Source of the DNA: Isoetes taiwanensis
Lineage: Eukaryota > Streptophyta > Lycopodiopsida > Isoetales > Isoetaceae
Direction of reading: 5' to 3'
DNA length: 64,000 nucleotides
Assembly (NCBI GenBank): GCA_021234155.1
Contig: JAJEKV010000052.1
Span: 5,313,606-5,377,605 of the forward strand
Shown: positions 12,480-23,964 of the stretch, one piece after another
How positions within the stretch are numbered: position 1 is the first letter of the stretch
Layout of the letters: each line of letters begins with the position of its first letter
Notes under the pieces: model-generated
Told to the model about the DNA's origin: nothing
The model's input: only the letters and a program-made list of their open reading frames with translations
The model's database searches: none
Program-made: the position numbers and the translations under genes

Positions 12480-14320
12480 CCAGGGAAAACTGGAAGAAAG
12501 CTTGGATGCACACTAACAGACAAAAATTCGAATTAAGGATAGTTTTCGGGTCGGGGTGCTTTTTTTTGTGTAAATTAACAGGGTTCCGAAAAAAAGTGGG
12601 AATAGAATGAGTCCCACTTTAATTAAATACGACTTTGAAGTTAAAAAATGAATTATTTTATTTTGTACAAAGCCATTAATGATATCATAGCTTAACTGCT
12701 ATTGTATCTAAATCCTACCTTTAACAACATAATAGAATAAGTTTTCAGCACAAGGTTGCAACAATGCTATTGAATGCCGAGAAAGCACACAAATTGGATT
12801 TGACGAAGTAATACTCTGTTTCTGTATATCCACGGAAGTAAGATAAATATAGAACGACCCCTGTTTTAATAGAATAGTGAGCATCTAAAGCAAAAATAAA
12901 GAAAAAGGAGAAATCTGAGAAATAGAATAGAAGCTTTCACCTCACCGGAGTAGAAAGCCGTGAATGAAGTACAAAAAAAGATCTGGTTTTTTCTCTTCCT
13001 TTGCATCTAAATTAGCCGAGATTCATTCAGATGATTCATGCATGTGTAAGAGAAAAGCTATCCATGTATACTTCGGCAATGCCAAATCCACGTCTTCCAG
13101 AATATTTCTGTGAGAATGTTTCAGCATATTTCGATCCTGCAGGATTCATAGTGGTGGCTACATGTACCTATCCACTGCCCGAGGTGAATCGATGGATCAG
13201 AGATCACGAAAAATCTTCCTCCAGCAACAAAGGATCTTCCTAAGCATCTGTGTTTTGCTATCACGAATACATGCCACTGCCTCCTCATCTAGCTTCCACT
13301 TTGGTACAAAAAAACCTTTTATTTGCCACAACGGCCCTGTTCAAAAGCCTGTTACTTGCGACATCTTACATTCAATTAATGTTCACAACACCTGCTAACA
13401 GAAAAATCTTCAAACCTGCTTACCTAGGCATAAGATCTTGAACTTTCTTGCCGAATCACCTGGATAATGTGAAAGTTTGCCACTTTAGAGCTTATACTTG
13501 GAAAAACAGAGTTACCTAAGCTTCCAGCATCAGCTCGGATGAAGTCCTATGCTTATTCTATCGATCGACTGAAGCCACGCTTCCAAAAATCATTGCAGAG
13601 TAACCCCTCTTGAAATTATGTACTAGGTGATTTTCAATCTGGAGGACCATTACGCCATGTAAAGGGCTCTAGCAGCTCGCTTCACAGTGGGCGCAAGCTG
13701 GAGGAGGATGCGAGTGCTCCACCGAAGTCCGGCGGCCCGCTAGACCCTTTATAGGCGTAATGGCCGACGGGTGGAAATTACAGGACGTAATAACCGGTTG
13801 GCGAAATTATGTCCGTTGAATGGCTATGGCGTATTCTTAAATGATGGCTATGGCGTAGGAGGCAGTGGAGGAAAGATCTTTTCGAGGTGTATTCTTGAAT
13901 GGCTATGGCGTAAAACAACAATAGAGATTTATTTTTTTTTGGGAATGGCTATGGCATTACTTCCTGTGCCGAAATGTTGTTTTTGGGCAGAGGATTGTCT
14001 CTCTAGGTTCGTCTTTGCTCTCCTTTTGTGCGGATTATTGAATAAATCTTTTGTTACAATTTCAACAAAAGATCCTTGCTTTGTGTCAGTTTATGCAAAG
14101 CTTTAGAGATCCATGATATCCGGTGGTGGTGATATCGGATTCAACTATGGTGGGGCAGAAAGATAACAATGCTTGTGCAAGTTGCTTCTGGCCCTGTTCG
14201 GAACTGCAGTTTTGCAAGCGCCATAGCCGAATCTTCGTGACAGGGCCAATGCGAAACCAAATCAAGAAACCAATTTCTTTTTTCTGAATATTGCAGCGAT
14301 GGAATGCTTCCAAGTGAGGT
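12480..14320. other. Intergenic DNA with recurring GGCTATGGC word
   Basis: No gene was recognised. The word GGCTATGGC(G) occurs at about 13820, 13847, 13901 and 13945, and in reverse at 14217. The same word forms the tandem repeat at the start of the C1D copy near 3150-3205 and appears again near 47430. The open frame across 13771-14106 is built partly from these words and has no family features. Confidence 0.4.
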
Positions 14321-14323
14321 GTT

Positions 14324-14607
14324 GTGTGGGAAACAGAGGAATTGAACCAGAGGAATCAGCATTGGTATTTCCAAAGTTCTAGAATCAGGAAACAATTTTG
14401 GAAGACAAAATCCACTAGTGGTTCAAGACAATATTTGGTTAAGTTTGCTCACAAACCTTTGGAGGACGCTTCATGGGTGCGTGGCAATGTTTTAGAAGCT
14501 TATCCGGATATTCTTAGGGAATATAAAGGTCGGAAAGCAAAGGAAGCCGAGAGACAAGAAGAAGTCCAAGACAGCAGAGGACTGCTGCAATGTCAAGAGG
14601 GGGGGAA
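14324..14607 (+). pseudogene. Ty3/gypsy chromovirus polyprotein 3' end (chromodomain)
   Basis: A chromodomain is readable: SRQYLVKFAHKPLEDASW, followed by LEAYPDILREYKGR (about 14425-14535). This matches the C-terminal chromodomain of plant chromovirus integrases, which is thought to steer insertion to modified histones. The amino-terminal linker (EPEESALV and a LESRK-like phrase) is readable in shifted frames. The reading frame is followed by a purine tract, TCAAGAGGGGGGG (14593-14605), which fits a polypurine tract next to a 3' LTR. No integrase core, reverse transcriptase or 5' LTR was found, so only the 3' end survives here. Confidence 0.7.
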
Positions 14608-14870
14608 TGCTATATGCCAAGGACGTGGATGTGGCAAAGGGCTTTAGGCCTTTTCGGGCCATGTGGTCCTTTGGGCTTTTGTCCAAAGAGGGCTTTGCTC
14701 CAAAGAAGGACCAAAGGGGCGTGCATGCTATATAGTTGCTCGGAGGAGAGCTCTGGGGCGGCTGTGCTTTGGCTGAGAGCTTGTGGTTGGGTGGTGAGAT
14801 AGCATGCCATGTCAAGTGTCTGTTTTAGCCATGCTATGTCCTGTACTCTTAGCAAATTAGAAATCCCTTT
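14608..14870 (+). repeat. Probable 3' LTR remnant of the gypsy element (right border uncertain)
   Basis: It starts TGCTATATGCC directly after the purine tract, as expected for an LTR beginning with TG. The sequence is GC-richer than its flanks and repeats short phrases (GGCCTTTTCGGGCC, GGTCCTTTGGG). Without a second LTR the end cannot be fixed. Confidence 0.4.
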
Positions 14871-15849
14871 CGACTTGAATCAGCATTAACAACTCACGAT
14901 TCATCGCCTTATTCTTCCCTTTTTGACAGAAGCCACTTAAAAAAGCCTATTTTAAGCTCACTAAAACCTTGGCAGCAAACCGTGGCATGAATGCAACCGA
15001 TTCTACAGACTTATCTTAACACATACTATGGAATCTGGCCCTTAAAACCATCATTCAATTAAATTGGGATTATGTCTATTCCAAAATCGCGCCGTATAAG
15101 CTATTTATTGACCATTATATTGAATTAACCACACTTTGCACCGAAGTTCATTTTCGGGCTAGGAAGATGCATTTTATGTTGAAATGCAAGGGCATCCAAA
15201 TATTCGGGTCCAAAATGACCCATATTATGAAAGAATGTTGGCAATATAAAAGTAGGAAATTGCTTATTAATTCGCATAAATCACCGACGACAACGAAAAT
15301 CTAAACATTGAAATTGTAGTGTGTTTTACGAATAAATAATGCCAAAGCAAGTTGCTACGTAACGTAGATTTTCATATCAAATCAGCGCAAAACATTTTAT
15401 TCCCATAAATAACGATTATAGTGGAACATAAACTTTAAAAACTAATCCAATCATCGCCGACAAAGCGCCATAAGCGGTGCCGAGATCCTTTCGATCATGA
15501 ACAAACCATGCTATGGATTCCATATAAGATGGATTACAACATCAAAGGGATCGTGATAGAAGCGGACGGGATTCATAGCAACGACATCAAGCCGCCCCGG
15601 TTCTATTTCTAGCTCATGCACTGCAGAGGTCTCGTGGTTCATCCGCGGTAATAGAATGTGCCATAATAACAAGCGTATATGAAGTCGGGCCGATGGTTTG
15701 CCAATTTCATGCATAATGATTTATAGACACCTAAATTATTGACGTATATACATACAAATTATTGCAAGTATAGCAAACCATACACGTAATATAAAAGAAC
15801 AATACGCATACGTAACCAATAATGCTGATATAAGAACACAATATATATT

Positions 15850-16530
15850 CGAAAGAGTTTGGTGTAAAGTATATTTCATATTCAAAACTTTTTGAAAGTG
15901 TATTTCAGATACATATATATATATATCAAAAAAAGTTCCCTTTCTAGAACGATCTTCTAGGTCCCCTCACAATTTCCGTCCGATTAAGTTAAGGGTATAG
16001 TGTTTGTATCTCTTCGACCTTTTTTCCTCAGAAGCTATTTCGCGGCAAGATGTCGACAAAACGAAGCAGAAGTCATCTTTGTCAAAATCCTCGATGATAG
16101 GATGGTGGATTTAGTGATCGTGGATCGATTGAAGCAACACTTCAAGGCGCATCATCAACTATAATGATGTCTTCCTTCTCCCGAACGCCCAAGTCATCCA
16201 TCATGTCGCCAAGCATTTCACAAATATTTTTTACCTGTAGGATCCTTTTGGGTTATTGAATGACTTACATTTGCTCGATCCCAAACAGATGCCCAATCTC
16301 TATGTAACTCGTGAACTACTCTCAAAACTTCCTCAGATATTTCTATTCTCCATCGACGACCAAATTGCACAACCAAATAAAAAGAAAGCTTGGTCTAACA
16401 TCTCCTTCAGATACGGCCATGATATACCCATTTCAGATATGTCTCAAATGGTTTCGCATGCATACCATGATAAAGGAAATTGTGCTTTTAGGTAACGCTT
16501 TGCGAGCACTCCATTCAAATCGAACACCGT
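15850..16530 (-). pseudogene. HAD/FCP1-type domain of locus B
   Basis: Minus-strand motif I, VFDLNGVL, lies at 16504-16527. It is followed by LKEMLDQAF and then AIWSSMENRNI (about 16350-16290). Motif IV, IIIVDDAPLKCCFN, is at about 16185-16130 with one frame break between Pro and Leu. The order and spacing match the FCP1/NIF homology domain and the C copy at 44.4-44.8 kb. Substrate and role are unknown. Several stops and shifts show it is not translatable as a whole. The amino-terminal part of the gene lies at higher coordinates. Confidence 0.65.
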
Positions 16531-16600
16531 AATTTTGGAGGAAACCGGATTAGGTCCGAATAATAAAGCACACACTTGTGAGACAAGGAAAAGAAAATTG

Positions 16601-16703
16601 AAATCGCCTTGGCGCGATTTTCACCCTGTTGAATAATTGAAATCGCTACCGGCGCGATTTTCAATTTCGCTTGAAGAATTGAAATCGCTACCGGGCGCGA
16701 TTT
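16601..16703. repeat. Three evenly spaced AAATCGC palindromes upstream of HAD motif I (locus B)
   Basis: Copies lie at 16601-16620, 16640-16660 and 16682-16703, about 41 bases apart, each preceded by (A)ATTG. In gene sense they read AAATCGCGCC then GG(TA/C)GCGATTT, so each can fold into a short GC-rich hairpin. They lie between the coding stretch ending near 16917 and the motif I exon starting near 16540, the same place as the two copies in locus C. Confidence 0.8.
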
Positions 16704-16916
16704 TTTCATTTCGCTTTGAATAACATACCTTTTCGTTCCCCGCTCAACATCCGCAATGATGAGCTTACTCGGCCGTTTTCGGTCCGCCGTGGTGTCACCA
16801 CATCACTTAGTGTTTGAACTATGGTTGATACTTCATTACTTTTTATGCTAACCCGACTCGAAGCTTTCCGAATCCAATCGTATCATCTAGGATTTTGTCT
16901 TCTTCGCTTATGCTAC

Positions 16917-17600
16917 CTACATCCACTTCGCCGGATTTTCCAATGTGATTGGAATGATAGGCACGCCTCGGGCCGCATAGTTAAGCTGTTGCTTGTCGAT
17001 ATTCTTCTTTATGCCCTCTATATGCTTTCTCATTTCTTCCCACTCTGCAGCCAGATCTGCAGGTAAGCTGGACTTAGAGCTGGAAGCTTTATTTTTTGCA
17101 CTACCTAGCGGACCCCTAGGTGCCACCTCTAGCACTTTCTCGAAAAAAATATCGAGGAAGTCCTTGGCTTGACCATCGAGACCACACTTTGGCATTTCCT
17201 AGCTAGCTTCAGAGCTTCCCGCCCGACATAACCTCCAACATGAAACTCCCAACACGTAGACTCTAAAGGGCAGAAGGCTTCAATCAGAAAACTCGAAAGG
17301 GCCAAAGAAAACCCGTACTTATTCAGCCTCCCCTTATGCGCCGTCAGTAGCTCATACTTGATTGGTGAATTAAGGACAGGGTCGACCCCAGCTTTTCTTC
17401 TTCCTCTTCCTCTTCCTCTTCGGGCCCGTGTCCACATCCACATCCGGTAGCCCCTTTCCCTTTGTCTTCGCGAATTGATTCGACATAAAAACATTCTTCA
17501 ATAGGGGTTCATCTAGCCGATAGCAATCGCCAAGCAATCTTCTCACCTTCCGGTTTCCCCTTGAGTCTTTCATATTCTTTATCATCCATAATGGCTATCA
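16917..17600 (-). pseudogene. Unrecognised protein segment of locus B
   Basis: Two or three shifted minus-strand frames join into a coding-like segment. A basic run (PKRKRKRKKK, about 17420-17385) is followed by PIKYELLTAHKGRLNKYGF, FLIEAFCPLESTCWEFHVGG and LKLARKCQSVVS. Then come a FFEKVLE(V)APRGPLGSAK segment and an acidic helix-like tail. The last two blocks are matched closely by locus C (FFEKVLEEAPRGPIGSAK at about 43736-43790). That conservation between two copies supports real coding. I do not recognise the family. A basic nuclear-localisation-like run fits a nuclear protein, but that is inference. Confidence 0.5.
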
Positions 17601-18720
17601 TAAGGACTAGCACATGTGAGATCTTACTTTCGTACTAAACTCACTATCTTTGTTTTCATCTATCATTACCGCTTGCCTCATCACTTTAATGCATTCGACA
17701 TCATTTGCAGCAGCTAGTGCATATGCGTAGGGAAATGCCTGAGTGGCAAACCGTCACGATAGTATAATGCATCTCACCGCCAAACCACCGCATGTGTTGA
17801 AGAAGGTGTCAGAATCATCCCCGTCCATCTCGCGCCACGGCTATCAAGAACAAATAGAGTGATGTCTGGTTGGCCCTTCACCCACCTGCATGGCACACTT
17901 ATAACCGCGGACACCTTATAGAAAAAAGGAGACTCGCCTTCATCGCCGCCTTCTTCACCAAAGCAACTTTTCTTTTTTTAGGTCGACGCAACTTTCGTGG
18001 TGAATCCCCTTAAGAGTTGCCACATTCTTCGCCTTTTGTCGCTTCACAAAATCTTTTGACCAAAATACATATTTCTTAATGTCATCATTAGATACGCTTG
18101 TACTTTTGCATTAAGCCTATCTCTCGATAACATCATGTCTCCCCGAGAGCCTTTGCGCTTCTTCACCAACAAATTTTTTCAGACTTTCATATTTTTTATC
18201 GATTCGCATGCATCTTCGAAAAGATGTCAAGTGCTTTGTCAGCAGACGCTTTCTTGTAGATAACTTCCTTTCTCGATGCAACTATCTAGAACGTAGATTA
18301 ATTCTCAAGATCATCCAATCCTTGTGCCTTTCTCATTTCTCGGATACCTATATCAAAAATAGACGATCTTTATGGAGGAAACCCGCCATACGACCGGGTA
18401 ACTTCTTTTCCTAATAGGGCCCCAAAATTTCGCTCCACTTTTCCCATACCCGGGTCAAGAAAAACAATCTTGCAGGCATCCTTTGGCACCGCTTTGCTCT
18501 TTCCGCGGCCAGCTTGTGCATCCCCTTTTTCTTCTTTGATCTAGTGGCCTTGTTCTTGTCCTCAGATATGGTTTGGCACGTTGTCCTTTCTAGTAATTTG
18601 AATTCGCACTCTTAGATTGCCCTTGTGTCCGGTCGGGCATTGGTTTTCCATATTCGATCCATTGGTTACGAAGCGTCGCAAATCGCCCACATACCGACCG
18701 CAAAATATGGGCCGCTAGAT
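17601..18720 (-). other. Coding-like but unassigned sequence of locus B
   Basis: Read on the minus strand, long stretches give plausible protein in changing frames. Examples are KGQPDITLFVLDSRGARWTG (about 17860-17800), AFPYAYALAAANDVECIKVM (about 17740-17680) and KKYESLKKFVGEEAQRL (about 18200-18150). Another is a Lys-rich phrase, ATRSKKKKGMHKLAAERAK (about 18550-18495). No known domain emerges. The frequent one-base breaks either mean old age or poor sequence quality in this GC-rich repeat. Confidence 0.35.
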
Positions 18721-18756
18721 AAAAAAAAAAAACAGTCGCGGAAAGTAACAATATAA

Positions 18757-18985
18757 AACGCGCCAGCGCTGCTGCAATCACGATTTATTTAACGCCACCG
18801 GGCGCCGATTTCTTCATGATGAAGAATTTCCGCCAGCGCCGCTTCTTGTAAACTGGCCACACAAATAACAATAACGCCAGCGCGCTTTTGCTAATCACGA
18901 TTTAGAAAATCGCAGCCATATGAAGAAATCGCCAGCGCTTCTTTGTAAATACGCGATTAGCTTAAAACGCCGGGCGCGATTTGGA
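18757..18985. repeat. Second AAATCGC palindrome cluster of locus B
   Basis: About six degraded copies at roughly 18757, 18790, 18826, 18870, 18926 and 18963 are spaced 33-45 bases apart. The best are CGCCACCGGGCGCCGATTT (18793-18811) and CGCCGGGCGCGATTT (18968-18982). The AT-rich DNA between copies differs from copy to copy. Confidence 0.65.
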
Positions 18986-20169
18986 ACGCTATGTGTGGAA
19001 CATAAAATACCTTTTGTACAGGAATGTCTTTCCCATGTCATTCAAGAGCGCTACCGATTTCGCTAATTCTGGCCGCTGCTTGGGAGCCACCGAGGAATCG
19101 GCAATTTCGGACCGAATACGCCTATAGAATAACCGATTTCCAGTTTTTTGCTTGACCGATCAAAACCTTCGCTTCTCCACTCAATGCCGGGCCATCTATT
19201 ATCATGAAGTGAATATCGAGGTTGCCGCTAAATCTTCAAGTTTATTCCATATCAACACCTTCTTCGCCTTTCATATCAAAAGGCACCACATCTCACCGCA
19301 AGATTGGCACCTCGCCCCGGTTTTCTATCATGTCGCCGACTATTTCCATTGCGTACGCTTGTCAAATCTTCTCACGACAAACATAGCCTTCGTGGACCTC
19401 AAAAAGCCCGGCGACATGGATAGGATGCGGAAGCTAAGGCCCAAAGTGGATACTTGTCGCGATATTTTGAGTTTGCTCATGGCCTCTAACCGCCTCGCCT
19501 TTGTCATCATCACTAGTCATATCCGTAATGCCTAGAACGCCCGGTGTTTCCCTCGCTCTAGAACTTGCATCTTCCTTCTTTTTAAAGCTTGTAGGTACGC
19601 ACTAGTCGACGGCCTTGTAATCGATTGCTCTTCTCACAAATGAGAGACCTTCACATATTTTTTTTGGTGTCAATAGATCACCACCGACCAGCCAAATTTG
19701 AAGAGGTTATCCATGGCCTCATCCGCTCTTAGGGCGCCTTTTAAAGGAACTAGCACCGCAGAATTTAACTTCTTCAATACTTTTTATTTTTTCTCGACCC
19801 GCTTCAAGTAATACCTAACAAGAAGAATCGCCCCGTTTTTCGCATGTGATCGTAATACCTTGTTTCTTCATTTGATCTGCTTTCCTTAACTCTAGACATG
19901 AAAATCGAGATCCGCTTTTCCGCTTAGTCTTGAAGATCTCCACATACCATTCGTGAGCCCTCCGTAGATCTTCTTCGACATGGAGGCTCTACCGAGCCTT
20001 CATTATTTCGGTCAGATCGCCAATGGTCACAACGCAGCAAATCTAAGAATCGATACATCTTCATCCGTTTGGTTTTTTCTTCAGGCAGATGTCCCCTTGA
20101 CCCTCGCAAGCAGGCTTTGCTTTTCTTTTCACATTTTAGAAGATCCCGAAAGTTACAATCATGTGGTGA

Positions 20170-20300
20170 GTAATGAAATCGCTACGAGCCGCTTTTCATA
20201 GACGCTTTTACTTTCAAAAACATAAATTGTACACTGTGGAAAGTAGCAGACAACCAAAACCACTATAATTATAAATCGCTACCGAAGCCGCGTTTTAAGA
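20170..20300. repeat. Two degraded AAATCGC palindromes
   Basis: AAATCGCTACGAGCCGC at about 20177-20193 and AAATCGCTACCGAAGCCGCG at about 20274-20293 keep the left arm AAATCGC but have a changed right arm. More partial copies (TTGCGCCAGCGCGAAG, ATGCGCCAGCGCCAATT) lie at about 21733 and 21798. Confidence 0.5.
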
Positions 20301-20989
20301 GGGGACCTACGACACTTCTCTTTATAAGAGACATACTAGGCTACAAAAAGACTTGTCAAAAGAACTGAGAATACGTAAGTAAAGACTTACACCTGCCTAC
20401 ATTATACAAAATGGAGAATTGTTCCAACAAAAAACATATCGGAGTAAAGGAGAAGATTATAACAAAAACACACAAAAACAAGGTAGTAAAAGCAAGAGAA
20501 ATGACACGTAAAACAATATGAAAGGTAGACAATACACAGAGACACGCATACACGTAAAATACACAAAGTTGAAAACATCCTAGAAACCTAACAATAAAAG
20601 GGACACGTAAATCAATTACAAAACAAAAAACGATCAATTACCCGAGGCGCTTTGTTGATCAAAACTTTCGCTTGTTCAAAGCAGCCTCCGTGCTTGGGAT
20701 TTGTGCTTTAGTGTCGCCCACCTCTACCAATACTGGCCACAAGCCGATCCTCTAGACGCCATAGAACCGCAAGTGCGATAGTATGAGACTGGGTTTTGGT
20801 TTAAACTTATATGTATGCTCATAATCTAGGCCGCCGATTTACAAATCAGAAATTCAAATTCGGCCCTTTTAAATTTATACCGCTTTAATTAACCGCCTGG
20901 TCCCGCCCATTTACAAATTTAAATTGTGTTTTTCTTTTTAGTGCAATTTCAAGATAACAATTAATTATTAATTTCAAGAAACGATATGT

Positions 20990-21175
20990 GGCAATCTACT
21001 ACCACCTAATCGGCCACCTACTATCGAGAGCCCAAAGATCATTCCTAGTATCGAGCCCAAGAACAATCGACTATCGAGCGCCCAAGATCCGCTCGATCCC
21101 ATTCGATCGATCGAGCCGCCTTCAATCCATTCGATCGAGTCGCCTTCAATTCCCATTCGATGTCCGCTGAACTAT
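20990..21175. repeat. Short tandem repeats of ATCGAGC(GC)CC / CATTCGATCGA
   Basis: The phrase ACTATCGAG(C/A)GCCCAA recurs three times between about 21010 and 21090. It is followed by repeats of CCATTCGATCGAGCCGCC to about 21160. Units are degenerate and 20-35 bp long. No gene is visible here. Confidence 0.5.
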
Positions 21176-22259
21176 GGTGAATTCGAATGCATTCTCTTTG
21201 TTCTCAATTTTTCGCCCCTCTATTTTTACAATGCATTCTCGGTTCTTTATCGCTTTTTGAGAAGAATGCTATCTTTTAACAAAGAAACTTGAAGCCGAAG
21301 TAGGATTGTGTAAAATCAAGATTTGAATCCAAGTTCTATGTGTCATGGTGTTCCTCTTGGAACAAGTTTCTCAGAAGATTTCTATTCTAAACCGCAATTA
21401 TGAAGATGAGGCTCTTCCAAGAAGACATCCCTAAGCGTGCATACAACAGGAAAGCGTGGGCACATTTGTAGCATGGCCAAAAGAACGCCCTCAAAAAAGG
21501 TATGTATATTTGGATATTCAAAAAAAGAATATATCATATCATCTCATGATGTTGTGAACTTTGAATTCTTTGATGGTCTTTAGCTTGTTTTTTATCAACC
21601 CCATGAAACTACACATTAATGAAAATATGTAGTTTCTTGGGGTTGGTCATACCGGGCCGAGGGCATCACAGATTCAATGTTTTCGACATTGCATATAAAA
21701 AAAATAAACTAATGACGTAAAAGTATAGTGCAAATTGCGCCAGCGCGAAGTTTGTATTCATATTCCAAAAAGTTATGTACATTTCTTCTTCTCGCAAAAT
21801 GCGCCAGCGCCAATTCTTTCTATCTCTACAATATGTCGACAGTGCCCACTTCATCCGCCTAATCCCGCAAGAAGTCCCACCAACCACCCTCGATATGACA
21901 GATCCTCATCTTTCCCCGAGGATGTCGAAGTCTCCAAACCGTAGTGTTGTATCGATCCCCGATACTATAAATCAAATCCTTGTACTTATTTGTTGGCATG
22001 AGCCTTACTAAGAGCATGAGGAGTCCGATATGTCCATAGATGCGATGGAAGTGTACCCATGGCCCCCGATACAGCCGCCTAATGGATTCTCCAACTCTCT
22101 TTGAACGCTTTGAACAAAGACACTCAAGTAATATCTTGTACAGTGGTCCAGAGTTGATGGTCGCCCGTGGAACTAGAACCAAACCAAAGTATTTGAACCA
22201 GCCGTCCATGCATAAGGAAAATCCATGGCACTAGAACGAGAGAAAGTAATTAGCACGAT

Positions 22260-22400
22260 CTATTTCACACGCCACCGGGCGCGATTTGTATAGAGCCGTA
22301 TGAAATTGAAATGCCAAATTAAAAACGCCACCGGGCGCGATTTGATTAACCTAGTGGAAAACGTAACCCCAAAATAGAAATGCGCCAAGCGCGATTTCTC
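22260..22400. repeat. Distal AAATCGC palindrome cluster of locus B
   Basis: Three copies (CGCCACCGGGCGCGATTTG at about 22270 and 22326, GCGCCAAGCGCGATTTC at about 22383) are spaced about 55 bases apart. They mark the far end of the region over which this palindrome occurs. Confidence 0.65.
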
Positions 22401-22567
22401 CCATTCCAACATATTATTCTAACAAAATGCATAATGCGTAATGCACGCGTAACGCACGCGTAATTCAAAATATAAAGCCGCTTAGAGCAGATATATAATA
22501 ATAATACTCCTTGTTTAGTTCAATATTTAGTTCATTGTTTTAGTTCATTATTTAGAACTGATAGAGG

Positions 22568-22700
22568 AAGAGCTAGTGAAGATCTATGATCTATGATCTA
22601 TGATCTAGATCATAGAGCAAGATCATAGATCGATATGAAATAGAACGATAGAGTAATATGATATGATAGAGAATGATATGATATGAAATAGAACTGATGC
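22568..22700. repeat. GATCTAT / GATATGA microsatellite
   Basis: The seven-base unit GATCTAT repeats several times and then runs into its own reverse complement (GATCATAG), giving a local palindrome. It is followed by GATATGATAGA units. Simple-sequence DNA without coding potential. Confidence 0.6.
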
Positions 22701-22789
22701 ATGTAAAAGTAAATAACATGCTTTATGGAAAATAACTACTTTATGTAAATAACAAAATACTAACCCGAAAACCTTAAGAAGTGATTCGA

Positions 22790-23450
22790 GAAGCCTTAAG
22801 AAGCCGAGAAAAAGCAATAGCAGCTAATTTGGAGAAAAAGCAATAGCAGCCGAGAAGCTTTAACACAAAAAACCAAAGTTATTCAAAGTCGAGATTGTAG
22901 AGAGCCAAAAGCCAAAAACCGAAAACCTTGTATAGAGCCTACAAACCTTGTATAGAACCTTGTATTGAGCCGAAAAGCATATAGAAGCCGAAAAGCATAT
23001 AGAAGCCGAAGTTTAAAGCGTAAAAGCGTAAAAGCCGAAGTTTATAGAAGCCGAAAAGTCGAGAAGCAATTAGAAGAGAAGCAGAGAAGCGCATTTGAAA
23101 ACCTTTGTAGAAACCTTTTTAGCCGAAAAACCTTGAGCCGAAAACCCTAAAGCGTAAGATTGTAGAAGCCTAAAAACCCCGAAAAGCCGCCATAAAAAAA
23201 CGATAAAAACAGATTGTAGAAGCCGAAAGCGCCAGATAAAAAAACGATAAAAAGCGATAGAAGCCGAAGTTTAAAGCGATAGACGCCGAGAAGCCGAGAT
23301 TGAAGCGTAAGCCAAGTTTGAAGCGCATAATAGAAGCCGAGAAGCGATTGAAGCAAATAGAAGCCGAGAAGAAATTAGAAGCGTAAAGGTGAAATTGGAA
23401 GCGCGAATGCCTGGAATTGGAAGCGTAAGCAAAACCGAATTAAAAGTGAG
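22790..23450. repeat. Purine-rich GAAGCCGA short-period satellite
   Basis: The word (A)GAAGCCGA and variants (AAAGCGTA, GAAGCGATT, AAACCTTG) recur dozens of times with an irregular period of about 10-20 bases. The plus strand is strongly purine-biased. The open frames within it (for example 22965-23150, repeating Arg-Ser-Arg-Lys) are by-products of the repeat. Confidence 0.6.
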
Positions 23451-23559
23451 AGAGAAAAAGTTCGAAAACGAATGCTAACTTGAAATAATAACCGCTTTCA
23501 AAATTTCATCATCACCATTATTATAACTTCCGCGAAAATTTATTGCACCGTTAATTGTT

Positions 23560-23795
23560 TTAAGGACCGCGAAGTTTATCCCTTGTAATAACAATGTTAA
23601 ATTTATTATAAGGGTTATTATAGGATACCAAGGTTATCCCTTGTAATAATAAGGTTAAATTTATTATAAGGGTTATTATAGGATACCAAGGTTATCCCTT
23701 TAATGGTTAAGTTAACCTTTTAAGGTTAACCCTCATAAGGGTTATCCCTTTTACAAGGTTAAAATTTATTACAAAGGTTATTATAGGATACAAGT
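23560..23795. repeat. Tandem repeat of about 67 bp (GGTTATCCCTTGTAATAA)
   Basis: Three to four units beginning ACCAAGGTTATCCCTTGTAA and continuing TTATAAGGGTTATTATAGGA follow each other. The first two are nearly identical and the later ones rearranged. AAGGTTA and TAACCTT inversions inside each unit allow foldback. Confidence 0.65.
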
Positions 23796-23964
23796 TATAA
23801 GGCTAATAAGTAGAGGGTTTTATTTATATATAATGTTGAGGAAAATAACTTGGGGAATCCCATTATATAAATAGAATGATCAAATAGAATAAGACATATG
23901 AGGCTTTCATTTATGAACATGTTATTGAGAGGTTATTTGATATGCTAACTTACTATATATTTTT

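Larger units (their letters stand above)
8470..12480 (+). mobile_element. Locus A: repeat-like unit with HAD/FCP1-type gene and CTCGA palindromes (boundaries approximate)
   Basis: This block stands out from the AT-rich flanks by higher GC and CpG content. It also carries at least eight copies of a palindromic word built on TTTCTCGAC...GTCGAGAAA, between about 8922 and 12475. It contains one broken gene with an FCP1-type HAD domain (annotated separately). GC-rich stretches without identifiable protein flank the gene at 8480-8880 and 11840-12350. I found no terminal repeats or target duplication, so calling it mobile is an inference from the parallel with loci B and C, which are two copies of one repeat. 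It could instead be a decayed single-copy gene family member. Confidence 0.4.
15046..22400 (-). mobile_element. Locus B: HAD/FCP1-type repeat unit with AAATCGCGCC palindromes (left border defined, right approximate)
   Basis: The segment 15046-17220 is homologous, in opposite orientation, to locus C at 43655-45896. Shared features include coding segments, the TATATATCAAAAA-type stretch near 15900-15950, and the terminal 31 bases (15046-15076, identical to 45866-45896 and to 27163-27193). That shows a dispersed repeat. Beyond 17220, where the C copy ends, locus B continues on the minus strand. It contains more coding-like pieces and more copies of the same palindrome up to about 22390. No terminal inverted repeat or target duplication was found, and the right border is placed at the last palindrome. 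Confidence 0.55.

Noticed and set aside
8470..12480. Endogenous giant-virus segment (palindromes between genes, FCP1-like phosphatase)
   Set aside because: The locus has spliceosomal-looking intron borders and only one recognisable domain, which is common in plants. No capsid, packaging ATPase or polymerase sequence is visible.
16601..18985. CRISPR-like arrays
   Set aside because: Repeats are palindromic and spaced at 33-45 bases, but they vary strongly between units, occur in a eukaryotic locus with introns, and no cas-like gene is near.
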